Shown in pieces: positions 27,726 through 36,661 of a stretch of 40,456 bases of DNA. A program made the position numbers and the translations under genes. The notes under the pieces were generated by a model. It saw nothing but the letters and a program-made list of their open reading frames with translations. It had not been told where the DNA came from and searched no databases. This stretch comes from Chromatiales bacterium (GTDB lineage: Bacteria; Pseudomonadota; Gammaproteobacteria; JAGRCI01), in assembly GCA_020445565.1 (NCBI GenBank), contig JAGRGI010000095.1, positions 1 to 40,456 on the forward strand, read 5' to 3'. How positions within the stretch are numbered: the stretch's first letter is position 1; every line of letters starts with the position of its first letter.

Positions 27726-28321
27726 CAGTCGTCCCGCTCATCTGCGCGCCGCATTTCTGCCAGTCGGTTGTTGCGGAACACCAGGAGCCGTGCAAGCCCG
27801 GTGCTGCCGCCATGGTAGACCCACTCCGATACCCAGACCGGTTCGCGACGCTTACGCAGCGGATCCAGTTGCACGCTGACGGTTTCCTTGTAGCCGTCAC
27901 GCTCGTCGGGCTCGCCGCAACGCAACAGCACCTCGCCCTCGGTATCCCCCAGGCGCACGCCAGACCCGGCACAGCTCGGGTCTGAGGCAAGCCCAGGCGA
28001 ATAGCCGTAACCACGCCTGTCGATGTGGCGCAACTCATCGGCCTCGAAGGTCATCAACACCATAAAGCGGTTCGGCCCGAAGTTGTACAACCACTCTTCA
28101 ACGGTGAGAAACCGGCTGCGCTCGACGGCCGAACCAAGAATCAGGATCAGCTCGACCTCGCGCTCGTACCGGTAGGCCGGCTCACCACACAGCGCCAACA
28201 CTTCCGCGCGTGAATCGCCGACATTGATCAGGCTGGTCCCGCAGCGCAAAGCCACGGCCTGCGGGCTTGCGAGCACAAGCGCCAGCCACACACCGGCAAC
28301 GCTGCCAAGCCGCCTCAGCAT
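27725..28321 (-). CDS. DUF2845-type secreted protein
   Basis: 198 residues. Signal peptide LGSVAGVWLALVLASPQAVA, then two copies of the DUF2845 motif: LRCGTSLINVGDSRAEVLALCGEP (split here as LRCGTSLINVGDS and EVLALCGEP, about residues 25-48) and GVRLGDTEGEVLLRCGEP (about 121-138). Cysteines in the repeats could form disulfides in the periplasm. Function unknown. Its start ATG (28319-28321) lies inside the end of a possible small ORF, and its stop is joined to the cysteine-rich gene. Confidence 0.85.
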   Translation of the reverse strand: MLRRLGSVAGVWLALVLASPQAVALRCGTSLINVGDSRAEVLALCGEPAYRYEREVELILILGSAVERSRFLTVEEWLYNFGPNRFMVLMTFEADELRHIDRRGYGYSPGLASDPSCAGSGVRLGDTEGEVLLRCGEPDERDGYKETVSVQLDPLRKRREPVWVSEWVYHGGSTGLARLLVFRNNRLAEMRRADERDD

Positions 28322-28485
28322 GCCAGCCCCCTCTGAGAATCTGCGCCCTGATCGGCATTGATATCCCGAGCGCCCCGAAAATCCACCTCTAGCCGGTCGG
28401 AGAACCCACGCACACTTCGGGTTTCAAGGGCGGTGAGGCCCCGGAAGAAAATTTTGACGAAGTGAGCGCAGAGTTCGGCGGACAT
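28315..28485 (-). CDS. possible small protein of 56 residues
   Basis: ATG 28485 is preceded by AAGGGGTAAG at a good distance for a ribosome-binding site. The product begins MSAELCAHFVKIFFRGLTAL and has no recognisable domain. It overlaps the DUF2845 start by 7 bases, as expected for translational coupling. The frame is open upstream to 28548, but without a start signal. Could also be a leader peptide or chance. Confidence 0.35.
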   Translation of the reverse strand: MSAELCAHFVKIFFRGLTALETRSVRGFSDRLEVDFRGARDINADQGADSQRGLAC

Positions 28486-28784
28486 CGGCTTACCCCTTTT
28501 CAGACACGACAAGTATAGCCGCGGATTGGCAGAATCTTTCAGAAACAAATATAACCATTTGATTTATATATACATAAAATCATCTTCCGTCCGCGAATCC
28601 GCAGAGTGTGCCGAGCAGGCGGGCCAAGTCGTTCAAGAGACTCGTTCTCGATTTGTTGCATGTGCGCATTGGCTTCCGCCCACGTTAACCCTCCTTTAAC
28701 CGGCGCTCCGTTAGTCTGGAAACACGACGAAAACGGGTAATGGCTGTGATGATTTGGGGTCGGGGAAAGAACATAGGTCGCTTG
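28486..28784. other. divergent regulatory region before the efflux operon
   Basis: 299 bases between the small ORF/DUF2845 genes (minus) and the efflux operon (plus). It contains an AT-rich island at about 28536-28583 (ATATAACCATTTGATTTATA and onward), unusual against the GC-rich background and a likely promoter or bending site, and a direct repeat at 28685-28701. Confidence 0.5.
28685..28701 (+). promoter_or_regulatory. TTAACC-N5-TTAACC direct repeat, candidate response-regulator operator
   Basis: Two identical hexamers TTAACC (28685-28690 and 28696-28701) separated by CTCCT, an 11-base period equal to one helical turn. This is the layout of sites bound head-to-tail by OmpR/PhoB-class regulators (for example the PmrA box, hexamer-N5-hexamer). 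A possible -10, TAGTCT, starts at 28712. The operon downstream encodes its own OmpR-class regulator. Confidence 0.6.
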
Positions 28785-30155
28785 ATGCACCGCACGATGG
28801 TAACGGCGCTTGTGCTCACCCTTGCGGCATGCGGTACGACATCGACCCGTACCGACTTCGCTGCGCGGGCCGAAAAAGATGCGGCAGCTGTCACTGCATG
28901 GCCTGCGACACCTTCAAACCAGCCGGTTACCTATATAAACCGTCTCGTTTCCTCTACCGAACTCGACCCACTGTTGACCGAAGCGCTGCAATCCAACGCC
29001 AACCTGCAGCAAGCGCTGTTGACCTTGCGTGTTCGTCAGGCACAACGACGCAAAACACGCGGTGCGCAGCTGCCGGCCGCCGACGCCAGTATGAGCGGCG
29101 AACGCGTGCAGGACAGCAACGACAGTTTCAGCGGCACGATCAGTGTCAGTTGGACGGTCGATCTTTGGTCAAAACTGGCTAACGATACGGCAGCAGCCGA
29201 CAAGGATGTCGCCGAGCAACGGGCATTGTTTCATGCGGCGCGCGACACGCTCGCCGCCGAAGTCATGACGATCTGGCTCAACATCATCAGCCAACAACAT
29301 GCGGTAGACATCCAGCAACAGCGCGTCGGCACCCTGGCCAGCAATGAACGCTTCATCGTTCAGCGCTACCGCCACGGCCTCGGCTCTCTGCAAGACCTCG
29401 ACGGCGCACGTACGTCGACCGCCAGTGCCAGGGCTACGTTAACGCAACAGCGTGAAACGCTTTCGCAATTGCAGCAATCGCTGCGCACTCTGCTTGGCCG
29501 GACGGATGCCGAAGGCTTGGCGATCGATGACAGCTATCCGGAAGTCGCCATGCCGTTGGCCGATCTGCCGGCGCAGACGCTTTGGCGTCGGCCTGACCTC
29601 CAGGCGGCCTATCACGTGATCGAGGCGGCTGACCTGCGCACGTCGGTGGCTTACAAAACACTCCTGCCAAGCTTGAGCCTGACCGCTGCGCTGCAGGACA
29701 TCGCCGAACATCCACGCGCCGCGCTTATGACCGATCCGGTCTGGTCGCTGCTCGCCCAGTTGACGGCACCGCTCTACCAGGGCGGCCAGCTGCGGGCAGC
29801 GGCGGATATTGCGGAACTGGAAACCGCGATCGCTTATCAGGGTTTTCGTGACACCCTGATCAACGCGGTTACCGAAGTGAGCAACGCGTTGGGCAATGAA
29901 CAGGCGTTGGCCAAACAACTGAGCCATACCGAGGCCGCGCTGGCCAGTGCGCACAACAATCTCGAACAGTACCGGCGAGGCTATCGCTCGGGCCTGGTCG
30001 ACATCCTCGATCTGTTGTCTGTGCAAGAACAGACCTACGACCTCGAAGACCGGCGCAACACGCTACGTTACCAACGCCTCGCCAACCGGATCACGCTGGG
30101 CCTGGCGCTCGGCCTCGGCGTCGATCCCGGCATCAGTGGAGCACTCCCGGAATGA
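28785..30155 (+). CDS. outer-membrane efflux channel, NodT-type lipoprotein
   Basis: 456 residues from ATG 28785, chosen for AGGT six bases upstream and for the compact lipoprotein signal MHRTMVTALVLTLAACG, with Cys17 in the lipobox LAAC. ATG at 28740 or 28749 would add a longer basic N-region and is possible. Two outer-membrane-efflux repeats are visible: SWTVDLWSKLANDTAAADKD in the first, and LTAPLYQGGQLRAAADIAEL in the second. LRTSVAYKTLLPSLSLTA and YRRGYRSGLVDILDLLSVQ are further typical TolC/NodT segments. It forms the exit duct of a tripartite pump. Its stop overlaps the next start as ATGA. Confidence 0.92.
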   Translation: MHRTMVTALVLTLAACGTTSTRTDFAARAEKDAAAVTAWPATPSNQPVTYINRLVSSTELDPLLTEALQSNANLQQALLTLRVRQAQRRKTRGAQLPAADASMSGERVQDSNDSFSGTISVSWTVDLWSKLANDTAAADKDVAEQRALFHAARDTLAAEVMTIWLNIISQQHAVDIQQQRVGTLASNERFIVQRYRHGLGSLQDLDGARTSTASARATLTQQRETLSQLQQSLRTLLGRTDAEGLAIDDSYPEVAMPLADLPAQTLWRRPDLQAAYHVIEAADLRTSVAYKTLLPSLSLTAALQDIAEHPRAALMTDPVWSLLAQLTAPLYQGGQLRAAADIAELETAIAYQGFRDTLINAVTEVSNALGNEQALAKQLSHTEAALASAHNNLEQYRRGYRSGLVDILDLLSVQEQTYDLEDRRNTLRYQRLANRITLGLALGLGVDPGISGALPE

Positions 30156-31375
30156 CCGGCAAAACCCGTACCTGGCCTATGCTGCTGGTGGCACTCGCCG
30201 CCTGTATCGGCGTCGGCTTATACGTCTTCTCGCAAATACCGGCCCCGCGACCCGGCCCACCTGGCGGGAAATCCCCCTTTCAGGCGGCCGACCAGCGATC
30301 AGAACGCCCGGCATCATCGGAGTCACCAATGGCGCAGGCAGTCGAGGTCGCTGTGCTGCGTGTCAGCCCCGGCATTTATCAGGCGAGCATCACGGCGTTT
30401 GGTGAGGCCGAGGCGCACTACCGGCTCGACCTCAGCACGGCAGTCGCCGGACAGATCGTGGCGCTGAACGCGTCCTTCGAAAACGGCGGTCGCGTCGCGA
30501 AGGGCGATGTTCTGCTGCAACTCGAAGACAGCAGCTATCGGGCGGCAGTCGCCAACGCGGAAAAAGAGCGCGCCGATGCCAGACTGACCCTGCTGGAAGA
30601 ACAACGGCAGGGCATGCAGGCAGAAGCGGAATGGAAATCCTCGGGACTCGGTGGCCAGCCCGACTCGGCGCTGGTGCTTCGCAAGCCGCAGCTGGCGGCG
30701 GCACAGGCGGCCGTCACGACGGCACAGGCGACGCTGGTCAGTGCACGCCAAGACCTCGCCCGAACTCGCCTGACCGCACCCTTTGACGCCGTGGTCGTCG
30801 AGCGGCTCGTCGCACCGGGCAGCTATGTGCAGGCCGGCGCGCAGGTGGCGACGCTCTACAGCGCCGATCGCAGCGAGATCCGTGTCGCCCTGTCCGCGCG
30901 CGACTGGCAGAACCTGCCCGGGAGCGATCCGCTCACCGCCGGCAATTGGCCTGTGGCACTGACTGATGTCGAAAGCGGCCAGCAATGGACAGGCCATGTG
31001 GTTCGAGTCGAGCAGCATCGCGACGACACGACGCGGCAACGTGCGCTGATCATCGCGGTCGAGCATCCTCTGGATCGGGATCCACCGTTGCTGCCCGGCA
31101 CCTTCCTGAAGGTGCGGATCGCGGGTATCGAACGCGATAACCTCTGGAAGCTGCCGATCGCGGCACTGAGCCAACGCGGTGAAATCTGGTACGTGACGGC
31201 ATCGAAGTCCCTGGCAAAATTCGAGACCACGCCCGTGTTCAGCGATGCTGACAGCATCTACGTGCCGGTGCCCGACGCGCTCACGGCGATACCGCAGCAA
31301 GTGCTGGCGCATCCGCTGAACGGTTACCTGTCAGGCATGCGGGTAACCCCGACCGAGGCAAGCCACGATGAGTAG
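30152..31375 (+). CDS. RND efflux periplasmic adaptor (HlyD/AcrA family)
   Basis: 407 residues. N-terminal membrane anchor PMLLVALAACIGVGLYVFSQ, then a Pro-rich stretch. The lipoyl halves are GGRVAKGDVLLQLEDSSYRA and LTAPFDAVVVERLVAPGSYV with AGAQVATLY. Between them lies an alpha-hairpin coiled coil of about 80 residues (AEKERADARLTLLEEQRQG, then VTTAQATLVSARQDLARTR). Beta-barrel and membrane-proximal domains follow. It bridges the RND pump and the outer-membrane factor. It overlaps the previous gene by 4 bases and the pump gene by 8 bases. Confidence 0.93.
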   Translation: MTGKTRTWPMLLVALAACIGVGLYVFSQIPAPRPGPPGGKSPFQAADQRSERPASSESPMAQAVEVAVLRVSPGIYQASITAFGEAEAHYRLDLSTAVAGQIVALNASFENGGRVAKGDVLLQLEDSSYRAAVANAEKERADARLTLLEEQRQGMQAEAEWKSSGLGGQPDSALVLRKPQLAAAQAAVTTAQATLVSARQDLARTRLTAPFDAVVVERLVAPGSYVQAGAQVATLYSADRSEIRVALSARDWQNLPGSDPLTAGNWPVALTDVESGQQWTGHVVRVEQHRDDTTRQRALIIAVEHPLDRDPPLLPGTFLKVRIAGIERDNLWKLPIAALSQRGEIWYVTASKSLAKFETTPVFSDADSIYVPVPDALTAIPQQVLAHPLNGYLSGMRVTPTEASHDE

Positions 31376-34300
31376 CGGACACCGCGGCATTATCGCCTGG
31401 TTCGCCGCCAATCCTGTCGCGGCCAACCTGCTGATGACCCTGATCATCGTGTTGGGGCTGATCCAGATGGGCAGTCTGCGCAAGGAGGCCTTCCCCAGCA
31501 TGGCGCCGGACAGCCTGACGATATCCGTAACCTACGACAGCGGGTCGGCGCAACAGTCGGAGGAAGGGATTGCGATCAAGATCGAGGACCAGCTCGAAGG
31601 CGTGACCGGGATCGAATCCATCAGCAGCGATTCCACGCGCAATGGGGCTACCGTCACGGTGGAGAAACAGGCGGATTACGACCTTGATGAACTGTTGCGC
31701 GACGTAAAGGCCAAGGTTGACGCTATTTCGACCTTTCCGGCCGAAGCCAAGAAACCTGTCATCGCAAAGGCCGAGCGCGAAGAGCATTCGATCTGGCTGC
31801 AACTCCATGGCGATACCGGGCGCGACACCTTGCAGAACCTGGCCGACACGCTCAAGCGTGAGCTGCTCGCCGAAGCCGCGATCAACCGGGTGAGCCTGTC
31901 GGGCTGGCTCGACCCGATGATGACGATCGAAATCGACGACGGCAGGTTGCAGGCTTATGGGCTGACGCTCTCCGACGTGGAAGAAGCGATCAAACAGGGT
32001 TCGTCGAACACGATGACCGCGGTACTGCGCAACCGCCAGTTGTACCTTCAGTTACAGGCATCCGAACAGGCTTATCGCAAGCCGGAGTTCGCGCGAATCC
32101 CGCTGGTTACCGCAGCCGATGGCCGGCAAATTCTGCTCGGCGATGTCACCGACATCCGCGACACTTTTGACGATACCACGTCGGTACTGTCCCGCTATAA
32201 CGGCGACAGCAGTATTGCACTGCAGGTGATCACCACCGGACAGGACGACATCACCGACTCGGTCGATGCCGCCCACCGTGTAGCCGAACGCTGGCAAAAT
32301 GGCGACAGGCTTCCCCAGGGCGTGACGCTGGTGACCTGGTACGACCGCAGCACCGCTATCAGCGAACGGCTGAATCTGCTGGTGCGCAATGCACTGAGCG
32401 GAATCTTTTGGGTGTTTCTGCTGCTGGCGGTGTTCCTGAACCTGCGTGTTGCCGTTTGGGTCGCGGCAGGACTGCCGTTCATCTTCTTCGGCACCCTGTA
32501 CTTCATGGGCGACAGCTTCCTCGGGCTTTCGCTCAACGAGTTCACGACATTCGGCTTCATTCTCGCGCTCGGTATCGTCGTCGATGACGCCGTGGTGGTC
32601 GGCGAAAGCGTCTACAGCGTGCGGCGTGCCGAGGGCGATACGCTAACCAGTACCGTCAAGGGCACGATGCGGGTGGCGGTGCCGACGCTGTTCGGTGTGT
32701 TCACCACGGTCGCGGCCTTTTGGGCGCTATCGCAAACCAGTGGACGGCTCGGTCAGCTTTACGCCCAATTCGCGGCGATCGTCGCGGTCTGCCTGATGCT
32801 GTCAGTCATCGAGTCCAAACTGATTCTTCCCGCCCACCTGGCGCATCTCAACACCCATCGCAGTAATGGCAGCCGTGGGATCGCCGGCCTCTGGCAGAAG
32901 GTGCAGCAGGGTGCTGACCAGCTTTTTGAGCAGTTCAGCGACAGACTGTATCGCCCGACGATCGACTTTGCATTACGCCATCGCTACGCCGTCGCGCTGA
33001 TTTTTCTCGCCCTGTTCGGGCTGATCGTATCGATGCCGTTGACCGGCGCGATACGCATCAGCTTTTTTCCGGACGTGCCAGGCGATACCGTCAGGGCCGA
33101 GCTGACAATGCGCAACGACGCCAGTTTTGGACAGACCCACGACGCCCTGCTTCTGCTCGAGCGGCGCGCCCGCCAGGCGGACCGCAGCCTCAGCGGCGAG
33201 GCACACAGCGGCATCGCTCACCTGCAAGTGCTGTCTGAGGCCGATCAGTCCGGCAAGGTAACGGTCGAACTGTCGGCGGACGCCGCCTATGACATTCGTA
33301 CCTTCACCCAGGCGTGGCGCAACCTGGCCGGCCTTCCGGAGGGGGTGCAGTCGCTCAACGTGCAGAATTCGCCACGAATGGTCGATGCCGTGCGTATCGA
33401 ACTGCGTGCCGATGACGATCAGGTGCTCACGCGTGCGGGCGAAGCCTTGAAAGCACATCTGGGGGGAATTTCGGGCGTTTTCGGAATCACCGACAATCTC
33501 GACCCCGGCATGCCGCGCATGCGCCTCGAACTGACCCAGCAGGGGCGCGCGCTGGGCCTGACGACGGATGGATTGTCCGCCCAGGTGCTGCAAGCGTTCA
33601 GTGGACAGATCGTCCAGCGTTATCAGCGGGGCAGTGACGAAATAGAGGTCAAGGTGCGTTATCCGGAGGCCGACCGCCAAAGCGCCGCCGATGTGCTCAA
33701 TGCGCGCGTGCGCACCAACGACGGCACGGTCGTGCCCCTGTCAAGCGTGGCATCGGTGACGTTTGGCTACGCGCGCGACAGCATCAACCGCATCGACGGC
33801 AAGCGCGCGGTGTATGTGTCCGCCGATATCGATAAAGCGCGACGTTCGGCAAGCGAGCTGGTGACGGCGCTCAAAAAGGAGCTCGCACCCCAACTCGAAC
33901 GCCAGTATCCGGGCCTCGCTATCCACTTCGCCGGTGAAGCCGAGCAGCAGGCGGAGACCCAGGCGTCGATGACCCAGATGTTTCTGCTCGCGCTGCTCGT
34001 GATCTACCTGCTGCTCGCCATTCCGTTGAAATCTTATGTGCAGCCGATACTGATCATGACCGCGATTCCGTTCGGGATCGTCGGCGCCCTCCTCGGCCAT
34101 TGGTTCAACGACCTGTCGCTCGGCATCCTGTCTCTGAACGGCATCGTGGCATTGAGCGGCGTCGTCGTGAACGACAGCCTGCTGTTGGTGGCCCGCTACA
34201 ACGAGCACAAACCGGATGCGGCGCACCTGCATCAGGCAATCGGCCGCGCCTGCCAGGAACGGCTTCGCCCGGTGTTGCTGACCTCGTTTACAACCTTTGC

Positions 34301-34526
34301 CGGGCTCATGCCGTTGCTAGGAGAAACGTCGCGCCAAGCGCAGTTTCTGATCCCTGCCGCGGTGTCGGTGGCCTACGGAATCATGTTTGCTACAGTGATC
34401 ACATTGATCCTGATCCCCGCGCTATTGCTGATCCAGCACGACATTGCGGACTTGTTCGGGCGTTTGCGAAACGTTCCTTTGCCGACGGGAGACACCGCGC
34501 ATCATGCTGAACGCCCTGTTGATTGA
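31368..34526 (+). CDS. RND efflux pump permease
   Basis: 1052 residues, full length for the AcrB superfamily with 12 expected helices and two large periplasmic loops. The N-terminus IIAWFAANPVAANLLMTLII is typical. In helix 4 the proton-relay acids are present as GIVVDDAVVVGESVY (Asp406-Asp407). In helix 10 the sequence is LSGVVVNDSLLLVARYN (Asn935-Asp936), so the Lys that pairs with the Asp residues in AcrB is absent, as in a divergent branch of RND pumps. The adaptor gene before it and the two-component genes after it overlap it, so pump and control are made together. The substrate is unknown. Confidence 0.95.
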   Translation: MSSGHRGIIAWFAANPVAANLLMTLIIVLGLIQMGSLRKEAFPSMAPDSLTISVTYDSGSAQQSEEGIAIKIEDQLEGVTGIESISSDSTRNGATVTVEKQADYDLDELLRDVKAKVDAISTFPAEAKKPVIAKAEREEHSIWLQLHGDTGRDTLQNLADTLKRELLAEAAINRVSLSGWLDPMMTIEIDDGRLQAYGLTLSDVEEAIKQGSSNTMTAVLRNRQLYLQLQASEQAYRKPEFARIPLVTAADGRQILLGDVTDIRDTFDDTTSVLSRYNGDSSIALQVITTGQDDITDSVDAAHRVAERWQNGDRLPQGVTLVTWYDRSTAISERLNLLVRNALSGIFWVFLLLAVFLNLRVAVWVAAGLPFIFFGTLYFMGDSFLGLSLNEFTTFGFILALGIVVDDAVVVGESVYSVRRAEGDTLTSTVKGTMRVAVPTLFGVFTTVAAFWALSQTSGRLGQLYAQFAAIVAVCLMLSVIESKLILPAHLAHLNTHRSNGSRGIAGLWQKVQQGADQLFEQFSDRLYRPTIDFALRHRYAVALIFLALFGLIVSMPLTGAIRISFFPDVPGDTVRAELTMRNDASFGQTHDALLLLERRARQADRSLSGEAHSGIAHLQVLSEADQSGKVTVELSADAAYDIRTFTQAWRNLAGLPEGVQSLNVQNSPRMVDAVRIELRADDDQVLTRAGEALKAHLGGISGVFGITDNLDPGMPRMRLELTQQGRALGLTTDGLSAQVLQAFSGQIVQRYQRGSDEIEVKVRYPEADRQSAADVLNARVRTNDGTVVPLSSVASVTFGYARDSINRIDGKRAVYVSADIDKARRSASELVTALKKELAPQLERQYPGLAIHFAGEAEQQAETQASMTQMFLLALLVIYLLLAIPLKSYVQPILIMTAIPFGIVGALLGHWFNDLSLGILSLNGIVALSGVVVNDSLLLVARYNEHKPDAAHLHQAIGRACQERLRPVLLTSFTTFAGLMPLLGETSRQAQFLIPAAVSVAYGIMFATVITLILIPALLLIQHDIADLFGRLRNVPLPTGDTAHHAERPVD

Positions 34527-35190
34527 AGACGATCTCGACCTGGCGCAAACGGTCGTGCAGTACCTGGCGCTTGAACAGATACGTTGCGATCACGCCAGCA
34601 ACGGCATCGCGGGTCTGAATCTCATGCTCCGGGAGCGCTACGATGTCTTGCTGCTCGACCTGAATCTGCCGCGTCTGGACGGACTCAGCGTATGCGAACG
34701 CTTACGCGGCGCCGGCGATGACACCCCCGTATTGATGTTAACCGCTCGCGACCGGCTCGAAGACAAAATCGACGGTTTCCGCGCGGGCACGGATGACTAC
34801 CTGATAAAACCCTTCGAGTTGCGGGAACTCGTGGTGCGCGTGCGAGCCCTGGCGCGAAGGCGTAGCGGTCAGGCCCAGGTGCTGCGGTGCTGCGATCTCG
34901 AAATGAACCTCAACGAAAAAACAGCACGCCGCGGCGAGCGTCAGGTCAAACTGTCGCCCACGGCTTGGCGGCTTCTCGAAGTGCTGATGCGCGCCTCGCC
35001 GAACGTGGTCAGCCGAAAGTCATTGGAAACTGCCGTCTGGGATGATGAGCCGCCTGACAGCAACAATCTGAAGGTGCATGTCTTCAACCTGCGCAAAGCC
35101 GTGGACAGCGCGGGCGAACGGCGTCTCGTGCACACCGTCGCCGGGCATGGGTTCGCCATCAGGGCCGAAAGTGATGAGAAAGCCGATTAG
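34504..35190 (+). CDS. OmpR/PhoB-class response regulator
   Basis: 228 residues from ATG 34504, giving MLNALLIEDDLDLAQTVVQY at the N-terminus. Receiver: acidic pair Asp9/Asp10, phosphoacceptor Asp52 (LLLDLNLPRLDG), Thr80 (LMLTARD) and Lys102 (DDYLIKPFE). The winged-helix DNA-binding domain follows from about residue 125 (VKLSPTAWRLLEVLMRASPN, LKVHVFNLRKAVD, VHTVAGHGFAI). Starts 23 bases inside the pump gene and overlaps the kinase gene by 17. Likely target is the direct repeat at 28685-28701 ahead of the operon, an inference from site architecture. Confidence 0.94.
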   Translation: MLNALLIEDDLDLAQTVVQYLALEQIRCDHASNGIAGLNLMLRERYDVLLLDLNLPRLDGLSVCERLRGAGDDTPVLMLTARDRLEDKIDGFRAGTDDYLIKPFELRELVVRVRALARRRSGQAQVLRCCDLEMNLNEKTARRGERQVKLSPTAWRLLEVLMRASPNVVSRKSLETAVWDDEPPDSNNLKVHVFNLRKAVDSAGERRLVHTVAGHGFAIRAESDEKAD

Positions 35191-36457
35191 CCTGAAGTGG
35201 TTCATTGCCCTGGCGGTGCTGTCATTGGGGCTCATCCTGGTGATCGGCTACTCGATCCTCACCGCGCAATATTTCATGCGCGGCATGGACAACATCATCG
35301 CGGCAAACATGGAATCGGCCGTCCTCAGTTTCGCCAAGGCCGTGCCGGCAGAGCAGTTTGACGAAGCGCATGCCTTCGACGGCTATGTGATCAGCAGCCA
35401 ATGGAATCAACTGCCGGAACCGCTTCGCAAGAGTTTCGGCACTCCTCCCGCCCGCATCGGGGTGCTGCAGAAGCACGATGCGTCCGGTTTCCTCCAACGG
35501 CCGGATATCGTGCACTTTCTGATGCGCCTGCAGGTCGGGGGGGGCGATCTGCTGATTGGCCGCACGTTTACCCGCGCCACAGCCTCACGGCTGGTCGGCC
35601 GCAATATCGCGCGCAGCATGACGACGCTGCTGCTGATTGGTACCGCCAGCGCGCTGGCTTTCGCGGTGATTCTCTGGCTGCTGATGCGGCGGGTGTCGCA
35701 ACCGGTTGCGGCACTTGGCATCTGGGCACGCGAGCTTGATCCGGATAGGCTCGCGGATCCGACGCCGGATTTCGTGTATCCCGAACTCAACGATCTGGCT
35801 CAGTTGACGAAAAACAACATGGCAACCGTGCTGCAAGCCGTCGAGCGCGAACGCCGTTTTTTGCGACACGCCAGTCATGAGCTGCGAACCCCCATCAGCG
35901 TCATCCGCAACAATGTGGAATTGATCGGCAAGCTCCGGCATGACCATGCCTCCCATTTTGAAGAGGCGCAGGGACGCGCCTTCGATCGCATCGACCGGGC
36001 CAGCCGGACCATGCAGCACCTGACCGAAACGTTACTGTGGCTGAGCCTCGACGAGGCCGTGTCCCTCCCGACGCAAAGCGTATCGATGGGTGAAGTGGTC
36101 AGGCAGTTAGTCGATGACACTCGCTATCTGCTGGCAGACAAGAACGTGGAGGTAGTGGTAGACACCGATGCCAGTGTCAGCGAGATCTCCGACACAGCGG
36201 CCCGGATCGTGCTCGGCAACCTGATTCGCAATGCATTCCAACATACCTGGGAAGGCGAAGTGATGATTGTTCAGCGTGGCAACGATGTACGAATCGTGAA
36301 TCGACAGACGGATGGAGGCGCCGATGACAATCATGACGCCGCCGGATTCGGCCTGGGCCTGCAATTGACCGAGCAGCTCGCAAAGCGCCTCGACTGGCCT
36401 TACCGCAATGAGTCAATGAACGAAGGCCGGCTCGTCGAAGTGACGTTGAGAGTCTGA
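35174..36457 (+). CDS. sensor histidine kinase
   Basis: 427 residues from ATG 35174. Helix 1: KWFIALAVLSLGLILVIGYS. A periplasmic sensor region of about 125 residues follows, then helix 2: MTTLLLIGTASALAFAVILW. The HAMP linker begins MRRVSQPVAALGIW. The H-box is LRHASHELRTPISVIRNN with His235. The N-box is LGNLIRNAFQHTWEG and the late G-box GFGLGLQLTEQLAKRL. The usual DxGxG of the first G-box is not recognisable: the segment reads VRIVNRQTDGGADDN, a variant seen in some kinases. Pairs with the response regulator upstream; the signal is probably a pump substrate or envelope stress. Confidence 0.92.
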   Translation: MRKPISLKWFIALAVLSLGLILVIGYSILTAQYFMRGMDNIIAANMESAVLSFAKAVPAEQFDEAHAFDGYVISSQWNQLPEPLRKSFGTPPARIGVLQKHDASGFLQRPDIVHFLMRLQVGGGDLLIGRTFTRATASRLVGRNIARSMTTLLLIGTASALAFAVILWLLMRRVSQPVAALGIWARELDPDRLADPTPDFVYPELNDLAQLTKNNMATVLQAVERERRFLRHASHELRTPISVIRNNVELIGKLRHDHASHFEEAQGRAFDRIDRASRTMQHLTETLLWLSLDEAVSLPTQSVSMGEVVRQLVDDTRYLLADKNVEVVVDTDASVSEISDTAARIVLGNLIRNAFQHTWEGEVMIVQRGNDVRIVNRQTDGGADDNHDAAGFGLGLQLTEQLAKRLDWPYRNESMNEGRLVEVTLRV

Positions 36458-36661
36458 GTTGTCGCGTGCCTGAGCGATCCTGCCAGCCCTGACGATGGGC
36501 GCGCAGAAAACCGGGGCATCGGGCGATACGGTGGCTCGGCGAATCCACGGCTTGAGTTCGAGGTGTAAGCTTCAACCGGTACGTTGCCACGCAAAATAGG
36601 GAATCATCCGGCCCATGCACCCACACGGGAATCGTTCGCCTTCTGACGCCGGCGGACCCCA
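36458..36661. other. convergent gap between the kinase and the ABC permease
   Basis: 204 bases between two convergent operons. I expected a terminator but see no clear hairpin with a T-tract. Short open frames here have no support. Confidence 0.45.
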
